From contig NC_046683.1 in NCBI RefSeq assembly GCF_009870125.1, positions 66,045,869 to 66,109,868 of the forward strand: 64,000 bases of DNA, in the 5' to 3' direction. This document shows, piece by piece, positions 45,501 through 60,500 of the stretch. The position numbers were made by a program, and so were the translations under genes. The notes under the pieces were generated by a model. It worked only from the letters and a program-made list of their open reading frames with translations, ran no database searches and was not told where the DNA came from. Positions within the stretch are counted from its first letter, which is position 1. Every line of letters begins with the position of its first letter. Origin of the DNA: Drosophila pseudoobscura. Its lineage: Eukaryota > Arthropoda > Insecta > Diptera > Drosophilidae.

Positions 45501-48500
45501 AGAGAGGCAGGGCAGGCCGGGCCGGGCCAGAGAGCGGAGACCGAAGAGCTCAAGAGCAAGAGCAAGTGGAAGAGTGGGAGCGGGAGAGAGCAAAGTTTTA
45601 GCAGGTTCATTTCCAGCCATCACGTTTACTCGGACACACGAGGCGTCCATTCCAAGCAGCTCTGAAGGAACGTGATAGCCACAAAATATAAAGAACCAAT
45701 GCAAAAACAAAGCAAACAAGGGAAACGTTTTGAAGGCGCCTGGAAAATGATCGATAAACAAGCGATCCAGCGATAAGATAGGTAAAACCAGAAAGGATCC
45801 ACCGAGGAGGCAGCCAAGAGCCAGGAGAGAGGAAGCAATAAACTAACTGCGATCAAAAAACTGTCACAATCTCTCTCCTGCTCCTCCTCCTGCAGCATTT
45901 CTCTTCGGAGGCGAGGCGCAGCCTCCATAAAACTGACGCGAGGTGATAAAATAGCAGAACACAATGATTCCACTGTAAATCCCTTACCATTCTCTCTCTC
46001 CCTCTACGAAGCACCAGAGGTCGACTACTGGATACCCACCAATTGAGTTGTACCTATTGGGAGGCAAGAAAATCCAACTAAAATTCAGTACGAAAGACTG
46101 ATTTTATAGTGAAATATTTGAGGGTAGGTTAATGCCAGGGTAAGATTGGAAATCGCTTCTCACTTGTAGAACAAGCACTGCAGCAGCAACAATATGCTCC
46201 ACCTCACTGTCCGACTACGGGGTACCGAAAAGAGTAGCACAAGAAATGCATTCACATAACCGTTTATCAGCTTGTAAGATCTCTCTCACTCTCTTACTGC
46301 TTGGGTTTTTATGGCCGCTGGCTAACTGTTTCTCGATTGTGTTACACCACACGGCAAACACACACAAAAACAAAAACAAGAAACAAAACGAACCACAAAC
46401 AACAGCCTGAAACAGTTCATAATTCAAAAACCACAAAGAGAGGGCCAACAATTAAGCAATAAAATACAAGTAAGAGAGTGGCAGAGTGAGGAGGAGTGAC
46501 AAAGGTAGAGAGAGGCAGAAGCAGACGCAGAATCGGAATCAGAATCAGAATCAGAGGAAAAAGACCAAATGAAATGAAATCGGAGAAGTGCAGTTCGGGA
46601 GCGTGATCCTTATCGTAATTGTGCGTGCTTCTGATGAAGTATACTCTGCTCTCAGCCCCACTCTTACCACTTTCCAGAAGGGTAATAACTTTTTCTTAAC
46701 AAAATGATGAACTGCCGTAAGAATAACTTTCTTTCTCACTATTTTTAATGGGAAAAAGGATTGGGAAAGTGGCATTCTGACGTTGCTATAATTTATTTGT
46801 ACTAAGTTTTCACAACTTTTCCACTGATTGATCCGTTCGAAAGCGATCGTTGACATTTGCTTCTAGAGGCAATAAATAAACGACAAAAGTGGTGGAAAGA
46901 GTAGAAAATTCAAGAGATTCGCTCGGAGAACCGCGGCGTTAGATACTCTTGGGGGAGCTTCTGTGGGAGACTCTTCGCTGCGCTGCAAACGTCGTCTGTA
47001 AGTCATGGTATCCTCCCGCTTTGAGGGTATCACGCGGTCGCCTCTCTCTATCCTTGCTCGTTGCTGCCTTTGCTGCTGTTCGCTCACTTTTCTGGTATTT
47101 AGCTAAATAATTCGCATGCCAAACCGTACCGCAGACCCCGTCGAACGAAGATCGCATTTACTCGTAAGTCAGCGGCAAACACGAAAGTGTTCAGTTGTGA
47201 TCGGAATTATTAATTAATATTCTTGCACCTTCCGAAACTGTGTCGGGAATCAGGCCATAAACTAGTGCACAATCGATGGGAGTACGATGAGCGATGGATG
47301 AGTAGGGGACCGACCGCGACCGCGACCGCGAACGAGGACAGTCCCCAGGTCCATGTCCACGTCCATGTCCAATATGGCAGGCAGGTCCGCAGCCATGACC
47401 GTGACACAGGAGAAAAAACGAATGAGAAGACGGCAGAGGTGCCCACGAGGAGTAGGTGCAGTGCGGCGAGGCAGATGCAGTAGTACAAGGAGTAGCAAAA
47501 AAAAAGTAAACAGAAATCATGTGATCGACCACAAGAGCTTCTGTAAGAAATGAAAAGAAGAGAGGCGCCCTAGCTGTCAACCGCAGAAATCTCTTACTCC
47601 CGCGCAACTCTGCTAAAACTCTGTCTCGATACTAAGATCCATACATACAAGGCATAGAGAATCTCAGAGAGAGGGCGGACCAACTACCATCACATGTACA
47701 TATGTACATTTACATTTAGTCTCAAGACACCCTCAACATTAGTGTTAACAGAAGAGCAGCAGTGTTTAGCAGGAGAGCCACCGCCACCCAGTCCCAAAGC
47801 GCACCTGTTACAGTGAACTTCTTTCTCTTTTCTCATTCCACTAAAACTAATGTAAAGGGCGCCCTTCTGCGAAGAGAGTAGCAGCTAACAGCGTAAAGAG
47901 CGGAAATGTTAACAGTATGCAGTGAGAGCTGACGCGGAGATCAACTAATTTGCATAAAAACTACTAAGTCTACGTGGAAATTGCTTTAAATTATTCAAAA
48001 ACATTAATTTAGTGTTAGTGAAGTGACAAAGTAATGGAAATTCATGAAAAACATTCAAAATATCAAGGAAATGGAGCACTTGTGGATTTTGCTTTCCCGC
48101 AGCCACTCGTCACTTAACAGCTTGGAGAGCGGCACTGTTAAGAAGAAGAGATTAAGAGATCCACATGATGCAATAATCAAATAGTAGGCGTTTAAGAGAA
48201 CAAGTAAGTGACAAGTTCTTTTATTTGATTACTTCCTGTTTGCGAGTAAAGAGCGTGGGAGCTTGCACTGTCGAAGATCAAGAGAGCATGGGTAGCTGCT
48301 AAGAGCAAGAATATACGTATAAAATGGAGTTAAATTATAATATTTTTAGCCCTTCAATGAGTTATTACAGTGGGAATATGCATTTTACAGTGTGAGTGTT
48401 TACCTTAAAATACCCGAGACATACCCACCCATTCGTAAATATTGCTCTATTCAATCTGCCGAATATACCCCGTCCCATACCCTCTCTCTTGAAGGGAGGC

Positions 48501-51500
48501 TGAGGCTCCCTTTTGCTGTCGCGCTGCTCGCGAGCTGGAAGCGTGTTCCAGGAGCCAAAGTGCATTCCTCGAATGGCTTGAGGTTGGTTAAAGTTGTTGC
48601 TGCTGTCCGAAGGGATGTGGGGCATGCGGCATGTGGCAGGAGGCAGGAGGCACAAGAAACATGAGGAATTTGCTCCAGGTTATCTGTGTTTTTTTCCTTT
48701 TGTTTATACTTTTAGTTTCTGTTTCTGTGTCTGTTGTCTCTCGCGTTTCTCTGTTTTTGTCAGTTTGTCATTTGCGTTGTTCAATTAATTGCAGAAATCA
48801 ATTTAAGCAATGCCACTCTTTGCCTCATTGCGGCATTGTTGCTTTTGTTGCATGCTACTGCTGCTGCTGCTGCTGCTGCTGTTCCAGTTGGTCTTTCCAG
48901 TTGATCGATTCATTGGAAACGGAGATTCGGGAAGGAATTGGGACTCGGGGATGGGCCTTCAACCCATCGACTGATCGACTGATCGACTGACTGCTGGGTT
49001 ACGGCTAATTGCTACAAGATCTCTCGGACTCTGAGAACTAGAAAACTTGTCTATGGATTCATTCTTTCCCCCTCCCCCTCCTTTCTGGTACTCGCTTGAT
49101 CTTCCGGCAGGCCCGGGAGCTTCTCTCAGGCCTGCAGCGACGGCAAAAAGAGTGTGACAACGCGCGACAGCCTCGAGATAAATCCAATTAGTCTGATATT
49201 TGTACTTTTTATGTGAGAATTCCCATTAAAAATGTAAAATGTCATAACAAAACGAGAACAAGACAACAAGTCAACAAACGGCAGACAGCTCACATCAAGT
49301 GCCGGCCCCAAAGAGGGGCCCCAGAGCCAAGGCGAAGTGGCTGTACCCTAGGAGGAGCTCACAGATAGAATCGATGGGAATCCATGGGTAAAAACTTCCG
49401 AGATTGTTGGACTAGTATCGGGCCACAGAATGAGTTTCCCCACAGATGTGCCTTGTTCCGAGGTCAAATCCAATGCAGAAGCAGAGATACCCACCCAACA
49501 TTTAGATACCCTTTCGGAGGACAACGGTTTCTTCTTTCTTCTAAGCTGCTGCGGATACCAAAGTATCTCATAGATGCGACTCGAGCGCCTTTGACGTCTG
49601 TCGCCGACCGCTCAGCGACAGCGACAGCGACAGAAACGACGACGTAGACGACGACTTCTCTGGCATTCAATAATTTTATGCTAACAAATGCGATGCGCAG
49701 AGTCGCCGCCGCCGTCAAGTGGCGCTGAAAGAGTGACACGGGATGGGGCAGGGGCAGGGGCAGAGGTAGAGGCAGAGGCAGATGCAGAGACAGAGGCAGA
49801 ATCATTTACGGTAACATTAACACTTACCGCGCATTCACCGAGGACTGGGCCGCGCCGATCTCCTCCATGGACTTTCTGCGAAATATACAGAATGGACAGA
49901 ACGAGAGAAAAGAAAGAGAGAAGAGAAGAAAAGAGGAAAAAATGAATCACATTTAAGCCTGCGGCTGTTGAATTCGATTAGCGTGAAGCTGTTACGGCGG
50001 AAAAAGTTGGCATTTTCCAAATAAATTAAATTAGCCGATAAATGTCTCGGCTCCGGACTCACCTGTCGCCCCAGCATAAGGCATCCTCGCGGTATCTGCA
50101 ATGGAAATGAAACAATGGGAATGGCATTAATATATGTGGAATCTTCCAGCTAGATCTCTTTCTCTCTCTCTCTCTCTGGAACAGCATCAATATATAGTAT
50201 TTATACACGGCATTTTCCATTGGAAAGCACTGTCAGATCTCTCTCTTTGAGTCCCTCAATGGAGTGGTAATCTAATTTCTATTGGAGAGGTAGATCCCTC
50301 TCTCTCTCTGCTCCCTACAAGGTCAACAGGAAGTCGTCATTCGAATCATTGAATCGTCGAATAAACAACAGATCGGGCAGGAGGGCAGCAATCTCCACAA
50401 ATTATACAACAACTGAACATTATGTGGTTCCGACTTTATAATCAAGTGCAAGGCACCGAATTCTCTAAAATTTATTGATTTCTTCCTCACTTTCCAGCCA
50501 CCTTTCCTCCTGTCTTTGTCTCTGTGTCCTCGCGGTTTCTGTTTCTCGCGGGACAACTCCCCGCCGAACGAGGAGCACCGCCGTAAATCATTGCCCCCAA
50601 AAAATGTATGCCCCAGAACCCTATTTTGCCAGGGTCCGCAGCAAATTTGCTGACCCTTTGATCAGTGGATCGTCGAATCGCTGGTTTCGCTGCTGGATCG
50701 ATCGATTGAAACCGTTCAGCTTCAGCGCCGACTGAACGGGGAAGGAAGTGATTTCTGGTCTCCATCCCCCCATGCCCCATGCCCCATGCCCCATACCCCA
50801 TCACCGATCACCGTCTCAGTCTCAGTCTCTTGGGGCAATTATCAAAATTGTAATTTCGTTCGTGGATTTTTGTTGTGCTTTAATTTCGTTTTGATTGAGT
50901 TCATCGAAGGTCGTAGGTCAGCACTGGGCGGAGCCCCAATCTCTCAAGGAAGTGCAAATTATCGGATAAGAGTATCGCATCTCTGTTAAAGAAAGCATTG
51001 CACTTTTTACAGGTGAAAGCACTTTTTTCAGCTATAATTTCAGTTTCGAGTAATACTCGTATCTATATAAATTCCAATATCCAAACGTATTTCTATATAA
51101 AAAGAGCTCAATTCTTCTACAGAGTAGCTACAGAGCTTTGAAAATCCCTCCATTTACTTTTGGTTCTCTTTAAAAAAAACACTTTTTCTTCAGATTGCAG
51201 ATTTATTAAGGAATTAAGGAATGTTTTGTAATTCCCTTAAAGATTCTTTAAATCAAATAAATAAAGAGTTGATGACCAGTGGGCTTAAGGGTTTCTAAGA
51301 GTAGTTTAAGCACCTTAAGGGTGAAGAGCAGGGTCACCATTCCCCCCACTTACAACACAGATATCGGGGTCACCAGTTGTCCCTTGGTTTCACTGGACTT
51401 TCATTACGCTCTCTCTCTTTTCCTCTACTCTCTTTCAACGCAACCCAACCTCTTGTCAAACAATGTCATCTACTGCTTTGTCCTTGCCCCCTGCTAAGCC

Positions 51501-54500
51501 CTCGGATGCCCCATACCTCATGAGAGACACGTGTTCTCCCTCAACGATCGATCGAAGGGGGAATGAATGCCAAGGCTCCAACCGACGAAGCAGAGGTGCC
51601 GCGGGGGGCAGCGAGAACATCTCCTGTGGCAGCTATTTTTAAGTGTTGGCATAAAAGGCTCCAGCAGCAGTGGCGGCAGCGGCAGCGGCAGCAATGAGAT
51701 GTCAACATTGCAACGCAATGAAAAGAGCAAAAGTAAAGCCTCGATAATAACAGATAATTGTGTAGAACATAGGCCAACTATTTCCGCGGACTCCTGCCAC
51801 TGCCACAGCCACAGCTACAGCCACTGCCACAAATCAAAGCCTCATCAGCGAGCCTCGCGATATAAAGTTCAACTGATCGAAGAATCGATGGCCAGGCAGC
51901 GGCCAGCAGCCAGCAGCCAGCAGCCAGCACTCTCTCTCTGGGTTTTTGCTGGGGGTTTGCTGCTGGTGCATCCAGCAAACCATCCATCGATCCATCGATG
52001 CCAAGCGGAGTGTCACCCGGTTCTTCAGCAGATGAGAGGCAAGTGGCATGGGGCTCAGGAGGCACAGGAGAGGCACTGCCAGAGCCCCAATACATCGTTG
52101 TCGTCGTCACTTTGATTGCGTTTCGTGCCCAATTAGTCTCAGAGCACTTGAGTGCGTAAAAACTTGTACCGCACCATAAATAAATTGGCATGAGGAAGAC
52201 AGGAGCCAGAGCCAGAGCCCCAGACCTCCATCCCCCCGTTCCCCAACCCCTGTTCTCCTGCTCTTCCTTCTGCTGTGATGCAGTCTCTCTGTCGAGACAT
52301 CGTTGTCGCCAGGAGCCCGAGTGGAGTCGCCACCGCCACCGCCGTCGCACTGTCAATACTCGACTCCAACTCGGACTCGTATAAGGAGGTCTTAGGGTTC
52401 GCTTATGCTGCCTGCCTCTGTGCCTGCCTGCCTGCCTGCCTGCCTGCCTCTTTTTGTGGCAGTGGAAATTACATAAGGGCTATGACTATTAAGAGGTTGT
52501 CCTCCCTCAAGCAGTGGCCGGCCATAATTATGGAACATATTTCATAATAATAAGGTGTGTAATCTGCACATTTAACTAGACATCGAAAGCCCTCCAATTA
52601 CAGTCCTCTGTCCTCTGATTAGGGGACAGAACAGGACAGGACAGAGCGATGCGATGTTTGAACATACTTAAAAAGCTATTCGTAAAGTTGTCATCGAGGG
52701 ATCGGGGACTCTAGGAAGGTTCTTAGAAGTAGATTGTAGACTCCACGTTCCAGATCTCTGTCCAGAAATGATCCCAAGGCCCACCTGTATCTCGGAATAA
52801 AAGGCTAGCGTTTTCCCACCTCCAATCTAATCATTATCTAATCGTTTTAATTCTCCGATCAGTGATCTCTCACTTAAATCAAATCAAGCCACCATAACGA
52901 TCGTATTTTCCCACACAACCCACGAGATATGGCATTTCATTTGATTGTTTCCTGTCTTCGGCTCGGTTCGGTGCGACTCGGTTCGGCTTATGAAATTTCA
53001 TCACGATCATTATCCGATCAACGAAACCCGATTGTTGCCACAGTAGCGAATCCTCCCCTCCCCTCCTCTCCTCTCCAAGCCCCTCTGTCGTGCTCCGATC
53101 CTATCCGATCCCGCGACAGATCGTATTTACTTTTTGAATGATGCTGTCAAAGGCCCCAAAGCGATTTGTGGTTGGACACTGATCGCACACGCGCCCCCCT
53201 GTGGGGCACCACCCGATGTACGTACGCACCCCCCCTTCCTCGAGCCGGGGGCCTATCTATCATTATTGATTGTGCCCAAAAGAGACGAGACGCTGTAATG
53301 CGATCCATGGACGATGGAGCATGGTCTCCGATCGACGGTGCTCCAGCAACTCGAGCTGCAGCTCCAGCTTCAGCTCCACTTTGCGGTAGCCATCGACAAT
53401 TATTTATATTAAAAGCAAAATGTTCGAACGGATCTATGTAAGGGGGGGGGATGACTCCACATCGTTTCAGGGGGAGGGGGGGTAAATAGATATTTCCCCC
53501 CACTCCCCACTCCCTATTTTGTATCTCTTTGCCACTTGTATATTTTGGAGCCCCTCTCTCCCGCTCCCTCTCCCTCTCTCTCTTTCTCATATTTTGGGGC
53601 GTTTATTTCTGGTTAATTTTATTTTCTTCCTTTTTGGGTTGCTTCCCCTTTTAACGTAATTTTTGTTTCGGTTTTCGTTTTTCGTTTTTTGTTTTTTTCT
53701 GCCTCAACGCTTGGCCTTAATATCAAATTTTCGCTCTAAATTCCACTGATCAATGATTGCCTTTTGACGAACCCTTTCCGTGGCAGCTCCCTCTTCCCTC
53801 TTCCCACTCCCTTTCTGAAGGCTCTCTCGCTGACGAACTGCTGTTCGACTGATGATCGACTGGGACGACTCTTTGGGACCGACCTCTGTGGGCCTCCTCG
53901 CTGATGATCATCATCGAAGACAGCGGTGATCGGAGGTTGGAGAAGCTTGTCTTCTTACCGACCTTGCCTGCTCTTCGATCTCTTCGATCTCCTCTGTGGC
54001 TGTTGTTGTTGCTGTTGTCAGCAGGCAGGCAGGCAGAGGCAGGGATTCCAACAATTTTCGAAAAACTTCTCATACATATTTATAAGTTTTGTGGTCAAAA
54101 GTTGTGCGAAAAAAGCGTAAAGCTCTACAGCCCACAACTTTGTCGATAAATACCCTAACCGAATGGCAACGGGATTGAAGGGTTGCCGGGCTCTCAGCTG
54201 CAGTTTGGCAAAGATAGAAGTTGTTGGGTTTTCCACCCAGCCAAAAGATGGAGAGAAGACCCCCATTTCATGGGTTTGTCATGGGACAAAGAAAGGTTTT
54301 CGGATAGAAGTGCTAGGATGGAGGGGATTTCGTGGGCTTGCGATGGATACACCCTTCTTTCCCCTCCTTTGGATTGGAGTCCTTCTATGCTTAATTGCTC
54401 CCTATAGTCGCCCCAGATTGGACTCCTCTGGAGCAGATCAGAGGTGATCCTTGACTGTTTGCTGTTCTCCAAAGAGTATTCGGTCCTTCGGTGCCCTGTT

Positions 54501-57500
54501 TCCCTTTTAGATTCCCGATTCCTGATTCCTGATTCGTTTTGAAGGAACTTTCGGGTTGGGTCCCCTGTTCTTGACTTTTATCTCAATTATTTGATCGACC
54601 AGACGGGGCCAGGAGGAAAGTTCCCCCCGAAAGAATGGAGCGAGAGGCATGCCATGCTAAAGTATCTACCGATATCTGTAGATATAGTATCTGCAAGTAT
54701 AGGTAGTATCTGGTATGTGGTGGCAAAAGTATCTATCGATTGACGGATGGAATCCAAAGGCTAATCATCGCAGCAGAAGGTAATCCACAGCTCGAGGAGC
54801 ATTTGGTATTCCGCTCAGGGATTTGTACTTTTGCACTTTGGGAGAGGCGGAAAAGTGCATGTGGCAGGCGGCCGGTGGCCGGTGGCCGGTGGCCAGCCCT
54901 TGGGTGTGGCATGGTGTGTGTGTGTGTGTGGCAGTGTGGCAGTGTGTGTGTGTGCCGTTTAATGATTGTTATTGCAACACGGCATGAATTTCAATTAATT
55001 TTACGCGCTACCAACAGAAGAACCAACGAAATGGAGGAGTACCCATCGTGGAAGGAGTAGGAGCTGCCCCCTGCCTCCTGCCTCCTGACGCTGTGGCGTT
55101 GATGAAATTGTTGCCTCACTTTGGAGTTTCGCCGGCAGCAAGGACATCCCAGCCGCCGCCACCGCCGCCGCCTCCTCCTCCTTCTGCCTGCTGAGTATCT
55201 GTATCTGTGAGTATGTGTGTGTGTGTGCATCTGTGTATCTGTGTGTAATAGCTTTATGCCTGCCGCAGGCTGTGTGAACATCAAGAGCCTCATCATCAAA
55301 CTCTGCAGATCGGAAAAACCTTCATCGACAGACGATGCCAGCAACGCTGTAATTTAGTTCTTGCAACCTGCTGCAACCTGATGCGGCACTGCTGTTGCAT
55401 CTTCAGATGCCACACCTTGGCCAGCAGCAGCAGCGGCAGCGGCAGCCCCTCCACCGAGTTGGTGTTGAGAGAGAAGCCAATTTCTCGTCCTCGTCCTCGC
55501 CCTCGTCCTTCTCTCAAGTGTTGCGCCTCATTTGCATAATTTAATTGAATGTGACGTGGTCTGCCCTGGTCCTGGACTCCGCCTGGGATCTGGGAGGTTG
55601 CACCTCCATCTCCAGCTCCAGCTCCAGCTCCAGTTGCAGGGAGTCGTGCAACGAGAACAAGTGTAGCTCGTAATGCTTTCTGGGTGGAGCCCCGGCAACA
55701 CCTTTGCGGACGCTGCTCTCCTCCAGAGGTGACTTTTCTCCCTCGAGGAGTTGCCTCGGAGTCTGATGGAAATCGCTGATTGAACGGAATGCTTCAAGCT
55801 TTCCTTTATTGGCAGATGTTCCGATAAAGAGTTTTGATTGAACGCCGAGAGGGTGAGCATTGATTCGACGATAGAGGCCCCTGGCGGAGCGTCCCAGTCC
55901 GCTTTTAGATGTTTCCCCACTCTCCCAATGGGCTCCCCTTTCAGCTATAGGTTTCTCTGCTGATCTGAGCTCCTGATTTCGAAGTGTTCGAAGCATCTTG
56001 TGACAGTCGGGACATTCTTTACCATCTCGAGGCTACGTTGGAGGAGTTTTCTCCAATGGAACTAACAGGGTTCCTCCACTGACCTCTTCGGGCTCTTTGG
56101 GGTTTCTTTTTGGCACTCCAAGGCCTTTTGATGCACAATATTGAATATCTGAAGATATCTCTCTCTGTAGAGCTCTTCCAAAATGGATCCCTGATCACTG
56201 CCTAACCTCGCTTCTCATTCGTATGAATATCCATTTGCTGGACCCTCTCTCTTTCTCTCTTCTTCTTTTTCTCTGTCCCGCTTGGCATGTGTATTATCCA
56301 TTCCATTCCATTCCATTATTCCATTCCCATTCCCATTCCCATATGCTCGTATGATGTTCATTCCCATCATCGTCGCCAGCCACTCTCTACCCCTGTACCC
56401 CTCTGCCCCTCTACCCCTCTATACATTGTACCTGTGCCTGTGCCCCCCTCCATACCCTCTATCCCCTCCCCTACTCGCCCATCCGCCTCGAACATAATCG
56501 CAATCATAATCTCTTGCATTTTATTTCATTTTCTCGCGTTGATTTTTTTTCTTTCTTTTTTCCTTAGCTTTGTGTTGTTTGTTTTTTTTTTCGTTTTGTT
56601 TCGTCTTCGGTTCGGTTTCATTTTGCTCTTTATGCTTTACAGCAATTTCTTAATGGCTGTCGGTGCTGCAGTGCAGTGCAGTGCTACTAACCCCTCTACC
56701 CCTTAACCCCTTAACCCCCATCGGCCCCGTCGGCCCCCTCTCCCCGTCTCTCTTCTGGGAGTCTCCAGCCTGAGAGTCGAGAGGCAGTCCACCAATCACG
56801 TTCGAAATATAAATTGTTGAAATGATGGTTTTTTCACTGCACATTTTGCAGTGTTACCGTTGTGTCTGGAGCGAGAAGGAGCGAGAGAGAGAGAGCGAGA
56901 TAGAGAGAGGGTGGGGAAGGGGATGGGTAAGAGGGGATAGACGACCCCCAGAGCCGCCGATGAGTGGCCTCGAAAAACCGCAAAGGAGCTCTCGGGAGCT
57001 CCGTAGTCGTTGAGCCGTTGAGCCTCTGAGTCGCTGAGTCGCTGAGACCATGGAAAATTGTGTGTGGAGATCGCTTTGTAGAATGAAAATGCGGTTCGTG
57101 CTTCTGGCGCGCCAAAACCCTATACCCCTTGCCCCCCACCCCCTCTTTTCCCGCCCTCCTCTTCCATCTTGTAATGAAAAACAAACGTCCCAGCAATTTT
57201 CCAGTTAGGTCAAAACTCTTTTGGTTCCGTACTCACCCCCTCACCCCCCCGCCGCGCCACCCCCCGCTCAATCGTTTCTCTCAGTGTAATGTTACTTTAA
57301 CGAATTGTGCAGCAGAGTAAAAAACATCATAAAAAATACAGAAAAAAGCAAAGAAAAAAATACAAAATAAAATGAAAATAATGGGAAAAAGACGAAAATG
57401 AAATTGAGGCAACGAACGTCATCATCCGAAGAGAACCCATCAGCAGGAGCAGCAGCAGCAGCCTCAGCCTCAGAAGGGGGCAGTGGGGGGATGGGGATGG

Positions 57501-60500
57501 GGATGGAGGGAGGGGGGCAACAATCACAGTTTAGATTTCTGTATTGTCCGCCGTTCCGCCGTTCCCCGTTCCCCGTCTGCCTGTTGTCCCCTCTTTTAAT
57601 ATTACTTTACCCTCTGTCTGTCTTTCTGTCTCCCTCTCTCCATCTCCATCTCTCTCTCTTTAGGTCTCTTCGCCAATATTCGCCAAGGTAATAACTCAGG
57701 TGATTATAGTAATTATGCGTTCTGACGCGATCCAGCCACGGATAACGCTATTCCGATATAATTGAAAAATGCTGATAGACGCTGATTGTGTGAGAGCCAA
57801 GAAGTCAGACGGAGTCGTACGGAGTCGGAGTCCAAGATGAAGCTAAAGACCAACTCAGAGTCAGAGATGGAGACAGGAGGCAGGAGGCAGGAGTTGGAGC
57901 TGCAGTCGGAGATTGAGTCTCGCAGTGTCAGAGACCAAGAGCCAAAAGAGGAACAGCAGCTCCCTCGTTGGAGGCTGGAGATGTGCTTCACACGTGAGTC
58001 TCTCTCTCTCTCGTGAGTCGTGAGGCGGTAAATGAACCTTAGGGAACCCCTGACAGAAGCACCGCAGTAATGGGAAGAATAATGAACTGGGAAGGATCTC
58101 CTAAGGTTTTGGGGCTGGTAGAGGTCTAATGATCGGGCCTAAGCAAACGATAGATGCACAAATGTGATGATCCGTTCATCACATTTGGGCATCTTTGAAG
58201 TCATTCCGGCCCATTCCTGCCTGTTAATGCCACAAGGAAGGAGTCACCCGTCGCACCCGTTAGTCCCAGGAGCTCCCTAGTGTCATCTCTAGCAGCCGAA
58301 AACCCCAATCCGCAATCCCCAAACCAATCCATTGGCGGAGCACTCGTAATGTGCTGCTGGAGCTCCTTTCGGTCCTTCGCTTCAGTCCGTCTTTGGGGGC
58401 CAGGCACAGGCACGGCACCAATCACAGTTCATGAATTACATCGGCATCGCCATCGCCATCGCTATGGCCATATTGTTGTGGGAATGCCCCAAAAGTGGTT
58501 GCCACAACTGCCACTTCCAGCACTTCCACCACTTCCAGTGCAGTTGCAACTGCGGCAACTGCGGCGACTGCTGCAACTCCAACTTCATGGGCTATTGCGG
58601 CGAAATGTTCTTTGATGCCGATTTCATTTTTCGATATTGAAAATAACCATGGATTATGGTTTATGAAGAGGTTGAGAGTAGAGGAACCCCAGCCCCGGCC
58701 CAGCCCCAGCCTCAGCCCCAACTCCAGCTCCAACTCGAACCCGAACCCGAACCCTCTCATCTCTGAACTCTCATCAGAGAATGGGAATTGGAGAATGGGA
58801 GTGTGGGACAAACAGAGAGCGAGAGAGCGAGAAAGAGAGAGAGAGGGACTTTATCTCGTGACAATCGCCTGAAATTCGTGAGGCGTTTCATCGTTGGATG
58901 CTTTGGGGTTTTCTCTGTATATTGCTCGGTGGGGCTTTGGTCTCAGGCGAGTGCCGGAGTGCCTGAGTGTCGAAAGTGTTATTGTCACGTAAATTCAATT
59001 AGTTTAATTATGAGTTTCATCGATGTTGGCACCTCTGGTTCTACCTTCTACCCCCCTCCCCCCTTCCCACCATCCGCCTTTCTTTCTTTACACTCCACTT
59101 TTTACCACAGAGAAAATGTAGTTTTTTGGCCATTTTATCGGTGATTTCGTTAAGGGGAAAAGTGCAAAAGGAATACCTTTGGGAGTGGGCTTTGGATTCG
59201 TCTTCTATCCACAATAAGGCCTAAAGAATACCGTACTGTGATCAATCTTCCATTCCATGTTGGGACCTTTGAGTCTTCACGTCTTTGAAGGAATGATTTC
59301 TGATTGGATTGGTTTTATTCCATTAATTCTTTCTAGTACATCTGCATGTCTAGTATTTATTGCACAACCAGTGATACTTTTTCTATTTTTAAAGATTTCT
59401 AGAGATAAAGGGGATTCTCTTTAAAGAATCATTTGATAATTACACGATTTATTTGCCTTAACTGTCACAAAACTTGTGGGAAAACTCAAGATACTCCTCC
59501 CAATTAACTCCTCTCAGATATATTCCTGAACATTTGTCCAGTTCGTCCTCTAACTATTCGAGAATAGCTTCAGATATTTTTTTTCACTGTTCTCTGTTCT
59601 ATTACTGATGAAAATAACCCCGGATTTGAACGAATAAAACCTATGTGGAACTCTGATCAAATCTCTGATCCACTATTTCCCAGTGCTCTTTATTTTTAAT
59701 TCGGATTTATGCTTTAATCGTCATAAGAACTATCCCCAAATAATATACCCAAATAAACCCAAATATCTCAAAATTTTCGGAATAATTTTGGGGCTTTTTT
59801 CTACAAATGCCAGGCTCTGTTCGTCTTTTTGGAATGCACTAATTTGTAGGCTGTCTTTATGTCCTTCCATCCTTCTCTGTGCCGCACAAAACGCTTTCCG
59901 AATTGGGGCTAATGCTCGTTTAGAGATTTCCATTACGTGGAGCACAAACCCTTGCCAGAGTGCTCTCCACTTTCGGGGGATAATTCGGTCGTTTGTTGGT
60001 CCGGATAAACCAATCCATTGCCTGCTTCCCACCTCCGAGTGGAGCCCCATTTAAGAAGATTAATTCGCATTCGGTTTAGGGGCAGGAGGCGTCTGGAGGC
60101 GCCTCTTATTGGATGATGGGATGACACTTTTCCAACTGAGTTTCGGCAACGCCCCCAAATAAATTTGCATGCAACCTCCGACGCGGGAGAGCGAGCGAGA
60201 GCTACAGAGAGAGAGAGGGAGAGAGAGAGAGCAAGGGAGAGATGTGCGTTGCACATTTACCTGTAGTAGGGGAATCCCTGGGGCACATGCAGATCCATGG
60301 GCATGCCACCGGCAGCGGCGCCGGCGGCCGCGGCGGCCGCCAAATGATGATGCGAATGCGGATGTGGATGCGAGTGCGGATGTGCGGGGTGCGAGTGTGG
60401 GTGTGGGTGGGGATGTGGATGCGGATGCGAGTGCGGATGGTGGTGATGCGAGTGAATCGAGTGCGGATGCATCGAGTGGTTCTGGACATGCGCCGCTGCA

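Larger units (their letters stand above)
42040..49827 (-). other. trh intron 3 (7.8 kb), candidate enhancer region
   Basis: Holds GA/CT runs (42497-42530, 43001-43020, 44566-44591), GT runs (42890-42912, 43069-43099), a GTGGACATGGAC repeat (45060-45090), a CTG run (48857-48881), a GGCAGA-type run (49745-49798) and four TACGTG cores listed separately. No other exon seen. Confidence 0.6.
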